Assembly (NCBI RefSeq): GCF_029989365.1 | Contig: NZ_JAPRAQ010000023.1 | Coordinates: 62,001 to 126,000, forward strand | Origin: Bradyrhizobium sp. Arg816 | Lineage (GTDB): Bacteria; Pseudomonadota; Alphaproteobacteria; Rhizobiales; Xanthobacteraceae | DNA length: 64,000 nt | Direction: 5' to 3' | Shown: piece after piece, positions 1-8,375 of the stretch | Layout of the letters: every line of letters begins with the position of its first letter | How positions within the stretch are numbered: the first letter of the stretch is position 1 | The notes under the pieces: model-generated | What the model saw: only the letters and a program-made list of their open reading frames with translations | The model's database searches: none | Told to the model about the DNA's origin: nothing | Position numbers and translations under genes: made by a program

Positions 1-6
1 TTTGCA

Positions 7-573
7 ATGTCGATCGTTCAAAGCTATCGCGCCTTCGCCTACAACAATGCTTGGGCGAACCACCGGTTGCTCCGCGCGTGCGCCGAGCTGAGCCAAGGCG
101 AATTTGAGGTCGAGCGGACGGGCTTCTTCCTGAGCTTGCAGCGGACGTTGAACCATATTTATGTCGTTGACCTCTTTTACGTCGATGCACTCGAGGGCGG
201 ATGGCTTGGGCCGAAGGCCTGGGAGGATCCGATCCCATTTCCATCTCTTGCAGGGCTCTCGGAAGCTCAAGCATCGATGGACCGCCGCTTCATCGGCGTC
301 TGCGCTGCTCTGACACCCGCCTCGTTGAACGAAGACGTGCGGATCAATCGAGATCCCAGTGTCCAGATAGAGCGACGTGACCGGCTGCTGATGCATCTCA
401 TTCAGCATCAAATTCACCACCGTGGGCAGGCGCACACGATGTTATCGGGAACGCGCATCAAGCCGCCGCAGCTCGACGAGTTCTTTTCAGCTGCCGAAGC
501 GCCGTTGAGGGCATCCGAGTTTGCCGATCTGGGCTGGACGGAGGAAACGGTTTGGGGGCCGCCCAGCTCCTAG
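7..573 (+). CDS. DinB family protein
   Basis: A 188-residue protein of the DinB/YfiT four-helix-bundle superfamily, whose members bind a metal through a histidine triad and often act as thiol-dependent transferases or have no assigned role. Visible hallmarks are the N-terminal YNNAWANHRLL segment, a first histidine in the LNHIYVVD helix near residue 50, and the late HQIHHRGQAHTML helix near residue 138 that supplies the other two histidines. There is no signal peptide, so it should be cytoplasmic. ATG at 7 opens the frame directly at the window edge; upstream context cannot be judged. It converges on the TonB receptor and looks unrelated to the methylotrophy genes. The substrate cannot be told from sequence. 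Confidence 0.85.
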   Translation: MSIVQSYRAFAYNNAWANHRLLRACAELSQGEFEVERTGFFLSLQRTLNHIYVVDLFYVDALEGGWLGPKAWEDPIPFPSLAGLSEAQASMDRRFIGVCAALTPASLNEDVRINRDPSVQIERRDRLLMHLIQHQIHHRGQAHTMLSGTRIKPPQLDEFFSAAEAPLRASEFADLGWTEETVWGPPSS

Positions 574-591
574 GTCGCCTATGGCTTATCA

Positions 592-613
592 GCCCTCCCC
601 CCGGGGAGAGGGC
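592..613. terminator. GC-rich inverted repeat between convergent genes
   Basis: GCCCTCCCC is followed within two bases by GGGGAGAGGGC, an imperfect hairpin in the 86-base gap between the DinB gene and the 3' end of the TonB receptor. The convergent setting suggests transcription termination for either strand, but there is no T tract, so this is only a guess. Confidence 0.35.
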
Positions 614-659
614 AAAACCTGCGCCGGTGCCCGACGCTGGTGGCTCAACGGAGCTACAC

Positions 660-3146
660 TCAGAACGTCATCCGCATGCCTGCATAGAACGCGCGCGGCC
701 TTGCCGGGCTCAGCGATCGCGGGTCGGTGAATTGCGCACCGCCATTGGTGAAGTTGGGCAAGGCCTCCCTATCGAAGAAGGTGCCAAGGGTCGAGTAGCG
801 GTTGTCGAAGATGTTGTTGACGCGACCGTAAATCTGCAGGTTCTTGGTGATCTGGTAGGAGGTGTGGAGATTGAACACCGCGTAGGATGGCAACTGCGGA
901 AACTGGTTGGACTCGTCGCCGACGAAATACTGGCTCGAGACAAAGAGCGCGTCACCCCCGACCTTCCAAACATCGGTCACTGCATATTCGACGCTGGCCT
1001 TGAGGAGATGGCGCGGCAGGCGCGGAATCTGGTTACCCGGCAAGACCTGGATATGGCGGTCGGCGTCGGCGAACGGGCTCTCTGATCCAAGCGTCAGCGC
1101 GTCGAGGAAGCGCGCGTCCAGGAACGCATAGCTCGCCTGGAACTGAAGCACATTCGACTTCAGGCTCACCTCAGCTTCGACACCTTGCCTGCGTGTTCGG
1201 CCGACGTTCTGGAAAAAACCGAAGCCGGTCAATCCAGGAATCGGAGTCGCGAGGATGTCGTCGTAGTTGGTGGCACGGTAGGCACCGATCTTCCAGCCGA
1301 GCGAACCGATGTTCAATTCCTTGGTACCGCGGAAGCCCGCTTCGAAGGTCTTGGATACGACTTGCTGCAGTGGGGGGTCAGCGATCAGGAACTGTCCGAT
1401 GATGCATGGCCTCGCCGGATCGGCGCAGCCGAGTTCGAGCGGCGTCGGCACCCGGTTGGCTTCGGAATAGCCCGCATAGGCTGTCACTTCAGAGGTGATC
1501 TTGTAGGTGCCACCGATGATCGGATTGAATCGATCATAGGTATGATCGCCATTGAGTGCGGTGCCGAGCTGGTCCATCAGCGTGACACGGGCCGCATTGA
1601 ACCGGCCGCCTGCCGTCACCGCAAAGCGATCGTCCACGTTGAACGTGTCGAGCGCATAGAGCCCCTGATATTGGTTGACGGTGCGAAGCGACACGGGACC
1701 AACCGATGTCGGGTCGCCGGAGGGACCCAGGAATATGCCGCTGCCCGTGACGACATAGTTCGTGCCTATGGTACCCAGCTCGGCGCTACCGGTGAAGCGA
1801 GTGCTGCTGACGTCATAGCTTGCGCCGATCACGAGGCGGTTCTCATGACCGAACAGCTGATCGCTGTTGGTCGCCTGCCCGGATATTCCAAAGGTGGTCG
1901 ATTTCGTGCTGGTGCGATCGATCTCGCTGAGGATGGCATCCGGCGCAAAGGTATTGGCGAGCTGAGCGCCATTCAGGCCGTTGGCCGGCGCTTGGAGACC
2001 AGTCAAAGGGTTGACCTCGCCAAAACAAAGGAGCGTCGCATCAGCGTCGCAGGGCTGCGTATTGGTCGGGTTTCCGTCCACGGTGCTCTGTTTGAAGCTC
2101 CGCACATGCGCTGTGCCCTCAAAGGTCCAGGTCGGCGTCGCCTCCACCTTGCCGGTCAGATTGAGATAGCCGACCTTGTTGGAGATGGTTTGCGGCGTTG
2201 TGTAGGTCGCCCCCCAATATTGCTGGAGCAATTCGGCCGGAACGGTGCTGGGGCCTGCCAGGGAATTGTTGGCGACGCCGCCATTGAGGTGGAACTCGTT
2301 GCCTTCGAAGCGATACCCGACATCGCCATAGAAGCGCCGGACATCCGATTGCGAGAAATTGCGGAAACCATTGTCGTGAACGCCTTCGAGCGCTCCGTAG
2401 ACTGCCCAGTTATTGTCGACCTTCTTGCCCCATTGTGCAGAGCCCTGGATGCGGCCGAACGAACCGCCCATGATGTCGATTTCGGCACCTTGATAGTTGA
2501 AGCCGTTCTTCATCTGCAGATCGATGGCGCCGCCGAGCGCGTTAAGGCCGTATGCCGGATTGTTAGTTACGACCACTGCCGATCGGATCGCAGCCGTCGG
2601 GATCAGATCCCAATTAACAGTGTCGGAAAACGCCTCGTTGATGCGTACGCCGTTCTGGTAGACGGCGAGGCCCTGCGGCGTGCCGGCCAGAGGTGAAGCG
2701 ACGAAGCCGCGAAACTGCACATCGGGCTGGAATGGATTGCCGGTCACTTCATTGATGCTGAGACCAGGCACGTACTGCTGCAGGGCAATGGCGATATCTG
2801 GCGAGCCGGTACGCCTGATCTGGCTGGCATCAACCGCATTGATCGCGGACGGGACCTTGTCGACATCGAGACCTCGGCCGGTGCCCGGCGAGGTCGGGTA
2901 GACGTAAAGGCGCGTCTTGGGGCTGGCAGACGCCGGCGCTCCTATGCGCGCGACCGGCCGCGTTGGCGCACTACGCCTCACGGCCGTCGGCGGAGGTGCC
3001 GTCACCTCGACCGGCGGCAGGTTCTGGACGTTAATTTCCTCGTCCTGCGCGGCTGCGGCGGGGCCTGCAAGGACCAAGCCCGACACCAGCCCCGTCGACA
3101 CCGAGGCCATCAACAAACGACGCTTGAACCAAAGAGGCTTGCCCAT
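660..3146 (-). CDS. lutH: TonB-dependent receptor, candidate lanthanide (lanthanophore) uptake receptor, LutH-like
   Basis: An outer-membrane TonB-dependent receptor of about 828 residues. The ATG at 3146 is chosen because it follows a good AAGGCAGG ribosome site and starts a signal peptide (basic MGKPLWFKRRLL, hydrophobic core, cleavage near GPAAAA). After a Pro-rich linker comes the plug domain (VDKVPSAINAVDASQI through the YGLNALGGAIDLQM segment), then a long beta-barrel ending in the terminal Phe typical of outer-membrane proteins (AGMRMTF). An in-frame TTG at 3299 would add 51 residues without signal-peptide character. In Methylorubrum the lut cluster couples a TonB receptor (LutH) to the ABC transporter LutAEF; here LutAEF-like genes lie 4 kb away and lanM and xoxF follow, so lanthanide uptake is the favoured role. 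A siderophore or other metal complex cannot be excluded. Confidence 0.8.
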   Translation of the reverse strand: MGKPLWFKRRLLMASVSTGLVSGLVLAGPAAAAQDEEINVQNLPPVEVTAPPPTAVRRSAPTRPVARIGAPASASPKTRLYVYPTSPGTGRGLDVDKVPSAINAVDASQIRRTGSPDIAIALQQYVPGLSINEVTGNPFQPDVQFRGFVASPLAGTPQGLAVYQNGVRINEAFSDTVNWDLIPTAAIRSAVVVTNNPAYGLNALGGAIDLQMKNGFNYQGAEIDIMGGSFGRIQGSAQWGKKVDNNWAVYGALEGVHDNGFRNFSQSDVRRFYGDVGYRFEGNEFHLNGGVANNSLAGPSTVPAELLQQYWGATYTTPQTISNKVGYLNLTGKVEATPTWTFEGTAHVRSFKQSTVDGNPTNTQPCDADATLLCFGEVNPLTGLQAPANGLNGAQLANTFAPDAILSEIDRTSTKSTTFGISGQATNSDQLFGHENRLVIGASYDVSSTRFTGSAELGTIGTNYVVTGSGIFLGPSGDPTSVGPVSLRTVNQYQGLYALDTFNVDDRFAVTAGGRFNAARVTLMDQLGTALNGDHTYDRFNPIIGGTYKITSEVTAYAGYSEANRVPTPLELGCADPARPCIIGQFLIADPPLQQVVSKTFEAGFRGTKELNIGSLGWKIGAYRATNYDDILATPIPGLTGFGFFQNVGRTRRQGVEAEVSLKSNVLQFQASYAFLDARFLDALTLGSESPFADADRHIQVLPGNQIPRLPRHLLKASVEYAVTDVWKVGGDALFVSSQYFVGDESNQFPQLPSYAVFNLHTSYQITKNLQIYGRVNNIFDNRYSTLGTFFDREALPNFTNGGAQFTDPRSLSPARPRAFYAGMRMTF

Positions 3147-3265
3147 CCCTGCCTTCCCATCCGTGACCACCGGCTGTTTTGATTTTCGCCGTTTGGTTGA
3201 GATGAGTGTATTCGGCGGCAGTGAGTCCGCCAGCCACAAAAGGTCTGGCACTATCCGCACCCGTT

Positions 3266-3294
3266 TTCCCGACAAAATCGGGAATTTTTCCCGA
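3266..3294 (-). promoter_or_regulatory. Three alternating TTCCCGA/TCGGGAA arms before the TonB receptor gene
   Basis: The plus strand shows TTCCCGA at 3266-3272, TCGGGAA at 3278-3284 and TTCCCGA at 3288-3294, each pair being a perfect 7-base inverted repeat. Read on the minus strand, just after the histidine kinase stop codon and 120 bases before the receptor start, the middle arm can pair with either neighbour, giving two mutually exclusive hairpins. This could be a terminator for the kinase gene, an attenuator for the receptor gene, or a set of operator half-sites. The pattern is seen; the function is inferred. Confidence 0.5.
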
Positions 3295-3299
3295 TGCAA

Positions 3300-4649
3300 T
3301 CAGGACGCCGCCGTCGGAACCAGCGCCTCCACGGTCAGGCCGCCGTCGCCGGAGACGACGTTGAGCGAGCCGCCTAGCGCCAGAATGCGCTCGCGCATGC
3401 CGACGAGGCCGAAGCCGAGCTTCTGGCCCGGCTCCATGCCGCGGCCGTTGTCGCTGACCCGCACGCGCGCGTAGCCGCGGCCGCCGGCCTGCTCGACGGG
3501 CTCGATCACGACATTGACCGAGGTCGCGCCGGCGTGGCGGAACACGTTGGTGAGCGCCTCCTGCACGATGCGGTAGATGGTGAGGTCGGCCGTCTCGCCG
3601 GTGACCCCGAGCGTGGTGGAGATCACGGTTTCGATCGCGACGTCGGGATGCGACTCCCGCCACAGCCGCGAGAGCGATTCCAGCGCCTGGCGCAGGCCGA
3701 GCTCGGCAAGGCCGACGGGCCGGAGCCGCTCCAGCACCCGGCGCGTGAACTGCTGGAGCGCGTTGATCTGTTCCAGCAAGGCGCTGCCGTGTTTCCGGAC
3801 CGAGTCGGCATTCGGCGCGCGCCCGTCCGCGAGCTTCGCCAGCGCGCTCGCATGCGCGCGCAGCGAGAACAGATACGGCCCGAATTCGTCATGCAGCTCG
3901 CGCGCGATCTCCTTGCGCTCGACGTCCTGGAGCGACACCGCACGCTCGGCCAGGAGCCGCTTTTCCTCCACCGCCTCGCCGAGCGCCGCCGCGAGATGAT
4001 TGAGCTTGCCGCAGATCGCGGCCAGCTCGGGCGCACCGCCCGGCGTGGCGCGCGCGTCATAATGCCCGCCCTCGATCGCGGTCATCGTCTGCGCCAACGA
4101 CTGCAGCGGCGCCAGAGCGCGGCCGACCACCGTCATCATCACCAGGAACAGCGCGAGCGCGATCACCGAGCCGACCTCGAGCTGGGTCACGATGGCGTCC
4201 CAGATCTCGGCGATCTCGTCGTCGGGATGCGCGGTGATCACCAGCGAGCCCGGCTTGCCATGGACCGAGACCGGCACGCTCACCGCGGTCTGTTCGGGAT
4301 GAACCAGGCTGACGAACCAGGCCGGCGGTCCACGCGCGTCGTCGTCGGAAGGCCGGGGCGGCGTCAGCGGGTTACCGCCGGCGTCCTGCAGCGCGATGCT
4401 GACATGGCGCAGGCGGCTCAGATCGCGCGCGATCTGGTTCAGCCTGGCATCCGGGTCGGGTGCCTCGTTCAGATCCGCGACGATCATCTCGATGAATTCG
4501 CGCGCAAGCCGGATCACGCTCTGGTCCTCGGCCTGCACGCGAGGCCCGGCTTCCGCGGCTTGGCGGCCGATATTGACGGCGAGCCCCAGCGCCAGCAGCA
4601 GCGCCAGCAGAAGGTTGATGCGCGCGCGCAACGATAGATTTTGCCACAT
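3300..4649 (-). CDS. FlhS-like sensor histidine kinase (NarL-partner type)
   Basis: A 449-residue membrane histidine kinase. The ATG at 4649 (MWQNLSLRARINLLLALLL) puts a transmembrane helix at the start; the open frame extends further upstream without features. Layout: first membrane helix about 8-26, a periplasmic region, a second helix around ALALFLVMMTVVGRALAPL, a HAMP-like linker, a HisKA_3 phosphoacceptor motif (EIARELHDEFG), and an ATPase domain with DNGRGM and GFGLVGMRERI. The partner response regulator is transcribed divergently from a 190-base shared upstream region, and fghA follows that regulator. In Paracoccus, FlhS/FlhR controls methanol and glutathione-dependent formaldehyde oxidation genes; that parallel and the gene context suggest the same role. 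The signal sensed is unknown. Confidence 0.8.
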   Translation of the reverse strand: MWQNLSLRARINLLLALLLALGLAVNIGRQAAEAGPRVQAEDQSVIRLAREFIEMIVADLNEAPDPDARLNQIARDLSRLRHVSIALQDAGGNPLTPPRPSDDDARGPPAWFVSLVHPEQTAVSVPVSVHGKPGSLVITAHPDDEIAEIWDAIVTQLEVGSVIALALFLVMMTVVGRALAPLQSLAQTMTAIEGGHYDARATPGGAPELAAICGKLNHLAAALGEAVEEKRLLAERAVSLQDVERKEIARELHDEFGPYLFSLRAHASALAKLADGRAPNADSVRKHGSALLEQINALQQFTRRVLERLRPVGLAELGLRQALESLSRLWRESHPDVAIETVISTTLGVTGETADLTIYRIVQEALTNVFRHAGATSVNVVIEPVEQAGGRGYARVRVSDNGRGMEPGQKLGFGLVGMRERILALGGSLNVVSGDGGLTVEALVPTAAS

Positions 4650-4842
4650 TGGTGCCGCCCGTGCCTCGCGAAGGTTGGCCCGCGCCTGTCCGATGACGTT
4701 GACAGAGGCGAAGCGCCCGATATCTAATCGAAACCGTACAGCAATCCCGGCCGGGTTGCATGAGGCGACATGAGACGCGCGCAGCGTTCTTGTTCCGATC
4801 ATGCGGCGGAAAAGCAGGCCGAGGCTGTCACGGGGAACGCCT

Positions 4843-5463
4843 ATGCGCATTCTGATCGTCGACGATCATCCCATTGTCGCCTCCGGCTGCCGTGCCGTGC
4901 TGGCCGACGAAGGCGAGATCGAGATTTTGGAGGCCGCCGACGCCGAAGACGGCGAATGCGTCTTCATTGTCGAGCGCCCCGACCTCTGCATCATCGACAT
5001 CAACCTGCCGACCGTCTCCGGCTTCGAGCTCGCGCGCCGCATCCTCGAACGTGCGCCCGAGGCCCGCATCATCATGTTCAGCATGAACGACGACCCTGCG
5101 TTCGCCGCGCGCGCGATCGAGTGCGGGGCCAAGGGCTACGTCTCCAAGACCGGCGACCCGGACGACCTCGTCGAGGCGATCCGCGCCGTCGGGGGCGGCG
5201 GCACCTATCTGCCGACCGCGATCGCGCGCAGCATCGCGTTTGCAGGACCGACGCTGGCGCAAAGCCCGCTGTCGAAGCTGAACGCGCGCGAGATGGAAAT
5301 CCTGCGACTGCTCAGCGCCGGAAAGAGCCTGTCCGAGATCGCCTGGCTGGTGCAGTCGTCCTACAAGACTGTCGCCAACACCTCCTCGATCATGCGACAG
5401 AAGCTCGGCGTGAAGACCTCGGTCGAGCTGGTGCGGCTGGCGATCGACAGCGGCGTCGCCTGA
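4843..5463 (+). CDS. FlhR-like response regulator, NarL/LuxR family
   Basis: A 206-residue two-domain response regulator. The ATG at 4843 (MRILIVDDHPIVASG) is chosen because GGGGAA lies six bases upstream and it begins exactly at the receiver domain. The receiver has the acidic pair in VDDHP, the phosphorylatable Asp in CIIDINLP near residue 51, and the conserved Lys in KGYVSKTG near 104. The C-terminal LuxR-type helix-turn-helix begins at LNAREMEILRLLSAG and continues through SEIAWLVQSSYKTVANTSSIMRQKL in separate helices. It is divergent from the HisKA_3 kinase, its probable partner, and 75 bases upstream of fghA. By analogy with FlhR of Paracoccus it may activate formaldehyde and methanol oxidation genes in this island. 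No binding site was identified. Confidence 0.85.
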   Translation: MRILIVDDHPIVASGCRAVLADEGEIEILEAADAEDGECVFIVERPDLCIIDINLPTVSGFELARRILERAPEARIIMFSMNDDPAFAARAIECGAKGYVSKTGDPDDLVEAIRAVGGGGTYLPTAIARSIAFAGPTLAQSPLSKLNAREMEILRLLSAGKSLSEIAWLVQSSYKTVANTSSIMRQKLGVKTSVELVRLAIDSGVA

Positions 5464-5538
5464 CGCGCACACCGCCACGAGTTCGGTCACACAAGCGTTG
5501 CAATCTTGATGTGGTTAGATGCCACGGAGCATATCGGC

Positions 5539-6384
5539 ATGACGATCCAGACTGTCTCGACCAACACTTCCTATGGCGGCGTGCAGGGCGTGTACCGCCA
5601 TGCCAGCCAGGCGACCGGAACCGACATGGTGTTCTCGGTGTATGTTCCCCCACATGCCGCCGACGCAAAGCTGCCCGTGGTCTGGTATCTCTCCGGCCTC
5701 ACCTGCACGCATGCCAACGTCACCGAAAAGGGCGAATTCCGCAAAGCCTGCGCCGAGCTCGGCCTGATCTTCGTCGCGCCGGACACCAGCCCGCGCGGGC
5801 CCGACGTGCCGGGCGACGCCAACAATGCCTATGATTTCGGCCTCGGCGCCGGCTTCTATCTCGACGCGACGCAAGAGCCGTTTGCGCGCAACTATCGCAT
5901 GTGGAGCTATGTCACCGACGAACTGCCCAAGCTCGTGGCAGAGAACTTTCCCGTCGATGCCAAGCGGCAATCGGTGATGGGCCATTCGATGGGCGGCCAC
6001 GGCGCGCTGACGGTCGCGCTGCGCAATCCGCACCGCTATCGCGCGGCCAGCGCGTTCGCGCCGATCGTGGCGCCCTCGCTCGTGCCCTGGGGCATCAAGG
6101 CGCTGACCGGCTATCTCGGACCGAACAAGGAGACCTGGCGCAACCACGACACCGTGGCGCTGATCGAGGACGGCGCGAAATATTCCGGCTTCCTCGTCGA
6201 CGTCGGCGAGGCCGACAATTTCCTGAAAGAACAGCTCAGGCCCGAGCTGCTGCAGGCCGCCTGCACCAGGGCGGGCATCCCGCTGACGCTGCGGCGGCAG
6301 GCGGGATATGACCACAGCTATTATTTCATCTCGACCTTCATGGGCGATCATCTGCACTGGCATGCGGAAAGATTGAAGGGGTGA
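5539..6384 (+). CDS. fghA: S-formylglutathione hydrolase
   Basis: A 281-residue esterase-D family serine hydrolase that splits S-formylglutathione into formate and glutathione, the last step of glutathione-dependent formaldehyde oxidation in the cytoplasm. The catalytic serine sits in GHSMGGHGA near residue 148, the histidine in GYDHSYYFI near 256, and the acid in the LVDVGEADNF region. The oxyanion-hole segment VVWYLSGLTCTH near 45-56 is typical. ATG 5539 has GGAG nine bases upstream and yields the normal family length; an ATG at 5506 would add 11 residues. Its partners flhA and gfa are 26 kb away beside xoxF, so the pathway is split across the island. It lies downstream of the FlhR-like regulator on the same strand. 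Confidence 0.95.
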   Translation: MTIQTVSTNTSYGGVQGVYRHASQATGTDMVFSVYVPPHAADAKLPVVWYLSGLTCTHANVTEKGEFRKACAELGLIFVAPDTSPRGPDVPGDANNAYDFGLGAGFYLDATQEPFARNYRMWSYVTDELPKLVAENFPVDAKRQSVMGHSMGGHGALTVALRNPHRYRAASAFAPIVAPSLVPWGIKALTGYLGPNKETWRNHDTVALIEDGAKYSGFLVDVGEADNFLKEQLRPELLQAACTRAGIPLTLRRQAGYDHSYYFISTFMGDHLHWHAERLKG

Positions 6385-6391
6385 TTTTCTT

Positions 6392-6555
6392 CTTACCCTC
6401 CCCTGGAGGGGGAGGGTCGATCGCGCGAAGCGCGAGCGGGGTGGGGTGACAGTCTCTCCGACGAGGCGGTGCCCGAGTGGAGAGATCACCCCACCCCGCT
6501 TCGCATTGCGCTTCGCTCCATGCGAAGCGACCCTCCCCCTCCAGGGGAGGGTAAG
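6392..6555. repeat. Long composite palindrome between convergent genes
   Basis: A 28-base arm at 6392-6419 is repeated perfectly in inverted orientation at 6528-6555. Inside it, AGCGGGGTGGGGTGA at 6435-6449 pairs with 6486-6500, and TCTCTCC pairs with GGAGAGA near the centre. The whole 164-base element can fold into one long interrupted stem. It separates fghA from the convergent gene below and resembles the rhizobial REP/RIME-like palindromic intergenic elements. It probably terminates transcription from both sides; this is inference. Confidence 0.8.
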
Positions 6556-6561
6556 AGCGCC

Positions 6562-7065
6562 CTACTCCGGCTTCCCGTAATTCGGCGCCAGCAATCGATT
6601 GCGGATCAGGTAGCTCATGGTGCGCGACCACGATTCGTCCGTGTTGCCACGCATGTCGGCGCTGGCGGCGGCGATCATGTCGCCGGTCTTCACGTCGCGC
6701 AGATAGATGTTGAGATTGATGATCAGGTTCGAGACCTTCTGCACCATGCCGGTGATCTCGAGGTCGGCGCCAAGCTGGCCGGCAAGCTTGAGGTCGCAGC
6801 CGCCGCAGGCCTGAAGATTGGCGTGGCGGGCGGCATCCCTGACCGGCGCGATATCGAGCAGCTGGAACCTTCCTGACTCCGCCAGTTCCTTGCGCAGCTG
6901 CTCGCCGATGCGCTCGAGCCGCACCTCTTCCGGCTTGGAGCCGTAGAACTCGCCGGGAAGGCTGGTGTCGATCAGCTCGAAATCGAACACCGCGAGCTTG
7001 GGCGGATCGGCCAACGCGACCGAACCCGTCAACAGCAAAGCTGCGAAACAAATCAGCGCTCGCAT
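6562..7065 (-). CDS. Periplasmic DUF3280/DUF2380-like protein of the lut region
   Basis: A 167-residue exported protein of unknown function. ATG 7065 starts a clear signal peptide (MRALICFAALLLTGSVALAD). The mature part begins with LAVFDFELIDTSL and contains a Cys pair in QACGGCDLKLAGQLGADLEITG near residue 110 and a late RTMSYLIRNRLL helix. This pattern matches small periplasmic proteins of the DUF3280/DUF2380 type, an assignment made from memory of the family. The gene is divergent from the lutA-like gene with about 130 bases between starts, so the two may share a regulatory region. In the Methylorubrum lut cluster small exported proteins (LutB, LutC) sit at the same place, so it could be their counterpart, but sequence identity was not tested. 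Confidence 0.7.
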   Translation of the reverse strand: MRALICFAALLLTGSVALADPPKLAVFDFELIDTSLPGEFYGSKPEEVRLERIGEQLRKELAESGRFQLLDIAPVRDAARHANLQACGGCDLKLAGQLGADLEITGMVQKVSNLIINLNIYLRDVKTGDMIAAASADMRGNTDESWSRTMSYLIRNRLLAPNYGKPE

Positions 7066-7193
7066 GATCGTGATTCCGTGCCTCGCGCGCGCGGGGACGA
7101 AATGCGGGGTTGCAAGCCGGGCCAAATCGGTCATGCTTTAGCAGAGACAATTCTCCACCGGCGGTCAAGCCAGGGAGAACATCTGGAGGAAAC

Positions 7194-8375
7194 ATGATCC
7201 GATGGTTGGTCGGCCTGATCGGCCTGGGTCTTGCCGCGACGAGCGCGCTCGCGGCCGACCCGGTCCAGATCGGCGTCGGCTATCTCGGCGTCGCCGGCAC
7301 CAGATCGACGCTGTCGCTGGTCGAGCAGCCCGCGGACAATGACGGCGTCGCCGGCGCGCGCCTCGCCATCGAGGACAACAACACCACGGGAAAATTCCTC
7401 AACCAGCGTTTCACGCTGGAGGAGCGCCGCATTAGGGAAGGCGAAGATCCGGTCGAGGCTGCGGCTGCGCTCGCCGAGAAAAACGGCTTCATCATCGCCG
7501 ACCTGCCGGCCGACGCGCTGTTGAAGGTCTCGGATGCCCTGCGCGAGCGTAGCACGCTGCTGTTCAATGCCGGCGCGATCGACGAGCGCCTGCGCGAGGC
7601 TGATTGCCGCGCCAATGTCATCCACACCGCGCCGACGCGCGCGATGCTGGCCGATGCGCTCGGCCAATATCTGGTGTGGAAGCAGTGGAAGCGCTGGCTG
7701 CTCGTGGTCGGCTCGCATGACGAGGACAAGCTGTTCGCCGATGCACTGCGGCGCACCGCCACGCGGTTCGGCGCCAAGATCGTGCAGGAGCGTACGTTCG
7801 AGGACAAGGGCGGCGCGCGCCGCACCGATAGCGGCGTGACGCTGATCCAGCGCCAGATGCCGGTGTTTACCCAGCAAGCCCCAGCCTATGATGTGCTGGT
7901 CGCCGCCGACGAGAGCGAAGTGTTCGGCGCCTATCTGCCCTATCGCACCTGGGATCCGCGCCCCGTCGCGGGCTCGGCCGGCCTCGTGCCGCGCAGCTGG
8001 GACGCGGCGCAGGATCAATGGGGCGCGATCCAGATGCAGAACCGCTTCATCAAGCTGAATTCGCGGCGCATGACCCCGCTCGACATGCAGGCCTGGACGG
8101 CGGTGCGCATGATCGGCGAGGCCACCTCGCGCACCAATTCCGGCGACGTCAAGAAAGTCACCGACTTCATCAAGGGGCCGGACTTCTCGGTCGCGGCCTT
8201 CAAGGGCACAAAACTGACCCTGCGCGACTGGAACCTGCAGCTGCGCCAGCCGATCCTGCTGGTCGACGGCCGCATGGTGGTGTCGGTGTCGCCGCAGGAG
8301 GGATTTCTGCACCAGGTCTCCGAGCTCGACACACTCGGCTACGACCGCCCGGAGAGCAAATGCAAGCTGAAATGA
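7194..8375 (+). CDS. lutA: PQQ-associated ABC transporter substrate-binding protein, LutA-like
   Basis: A 393-residue periplasmic binding protein. ATG 7194 follows a perfect GGAGGA ribosome site by three bases and opens a signal peptide (MIRWLVGLIGLGLAATSALAA). The mature chain starts DPVQIGVGYLGV and has the two-lobed fold expected of branched-chain-amino-acid-type binding proteins, with FIIADLPADALLKVSDAL, a LLVVGSHDEDKLFADALRR segment and a late LRQPILLVDGRMV segment. It matches the family annotated as substrate-binding protein of the PQQ-dependent alcohol dehydrogenase system, which in Methylorubrum is LutA, needed for lanthanide uptake. It is first in a five-gene operon whose next start overlaps its stop codon (ATGA). 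Ligand specificity is inferred from family and context. Confidence 0.85.
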   Translation: MIRWLVGLIGLGLAATSALAADPVQIGVGYLGVAGTRSTLSLVEQPADNDGVAGARLAIEDNNTTGKFLNQRFTLEERRIREGEDPVEAAAALAEKNGFIIADLPADALLKVSDALRERSTLLFNAGAIDERLREADCRANVIHTAPTRAMLADALGQYLVWKQWKRWLLVVGSHDEDKLFADALRRTATRFGAKIVQERTFEDKGGARRTDSGVTLIQRQMPVFTQQAPAYDVLVAADESEVFGAYLPYRTWDPRPVAGSAGLVPRSWDAAQDQWGAIQMQNRFIKLNSRRMTPLDMQAWTAVRMIGEATSRTNSGDVKKVTDFIKGPDFSVAAFKGTKLTLRDWNLQLRQPILLVDGRMVVSVSPQEGFLHQVSELDTLGYDRPESKCKLK

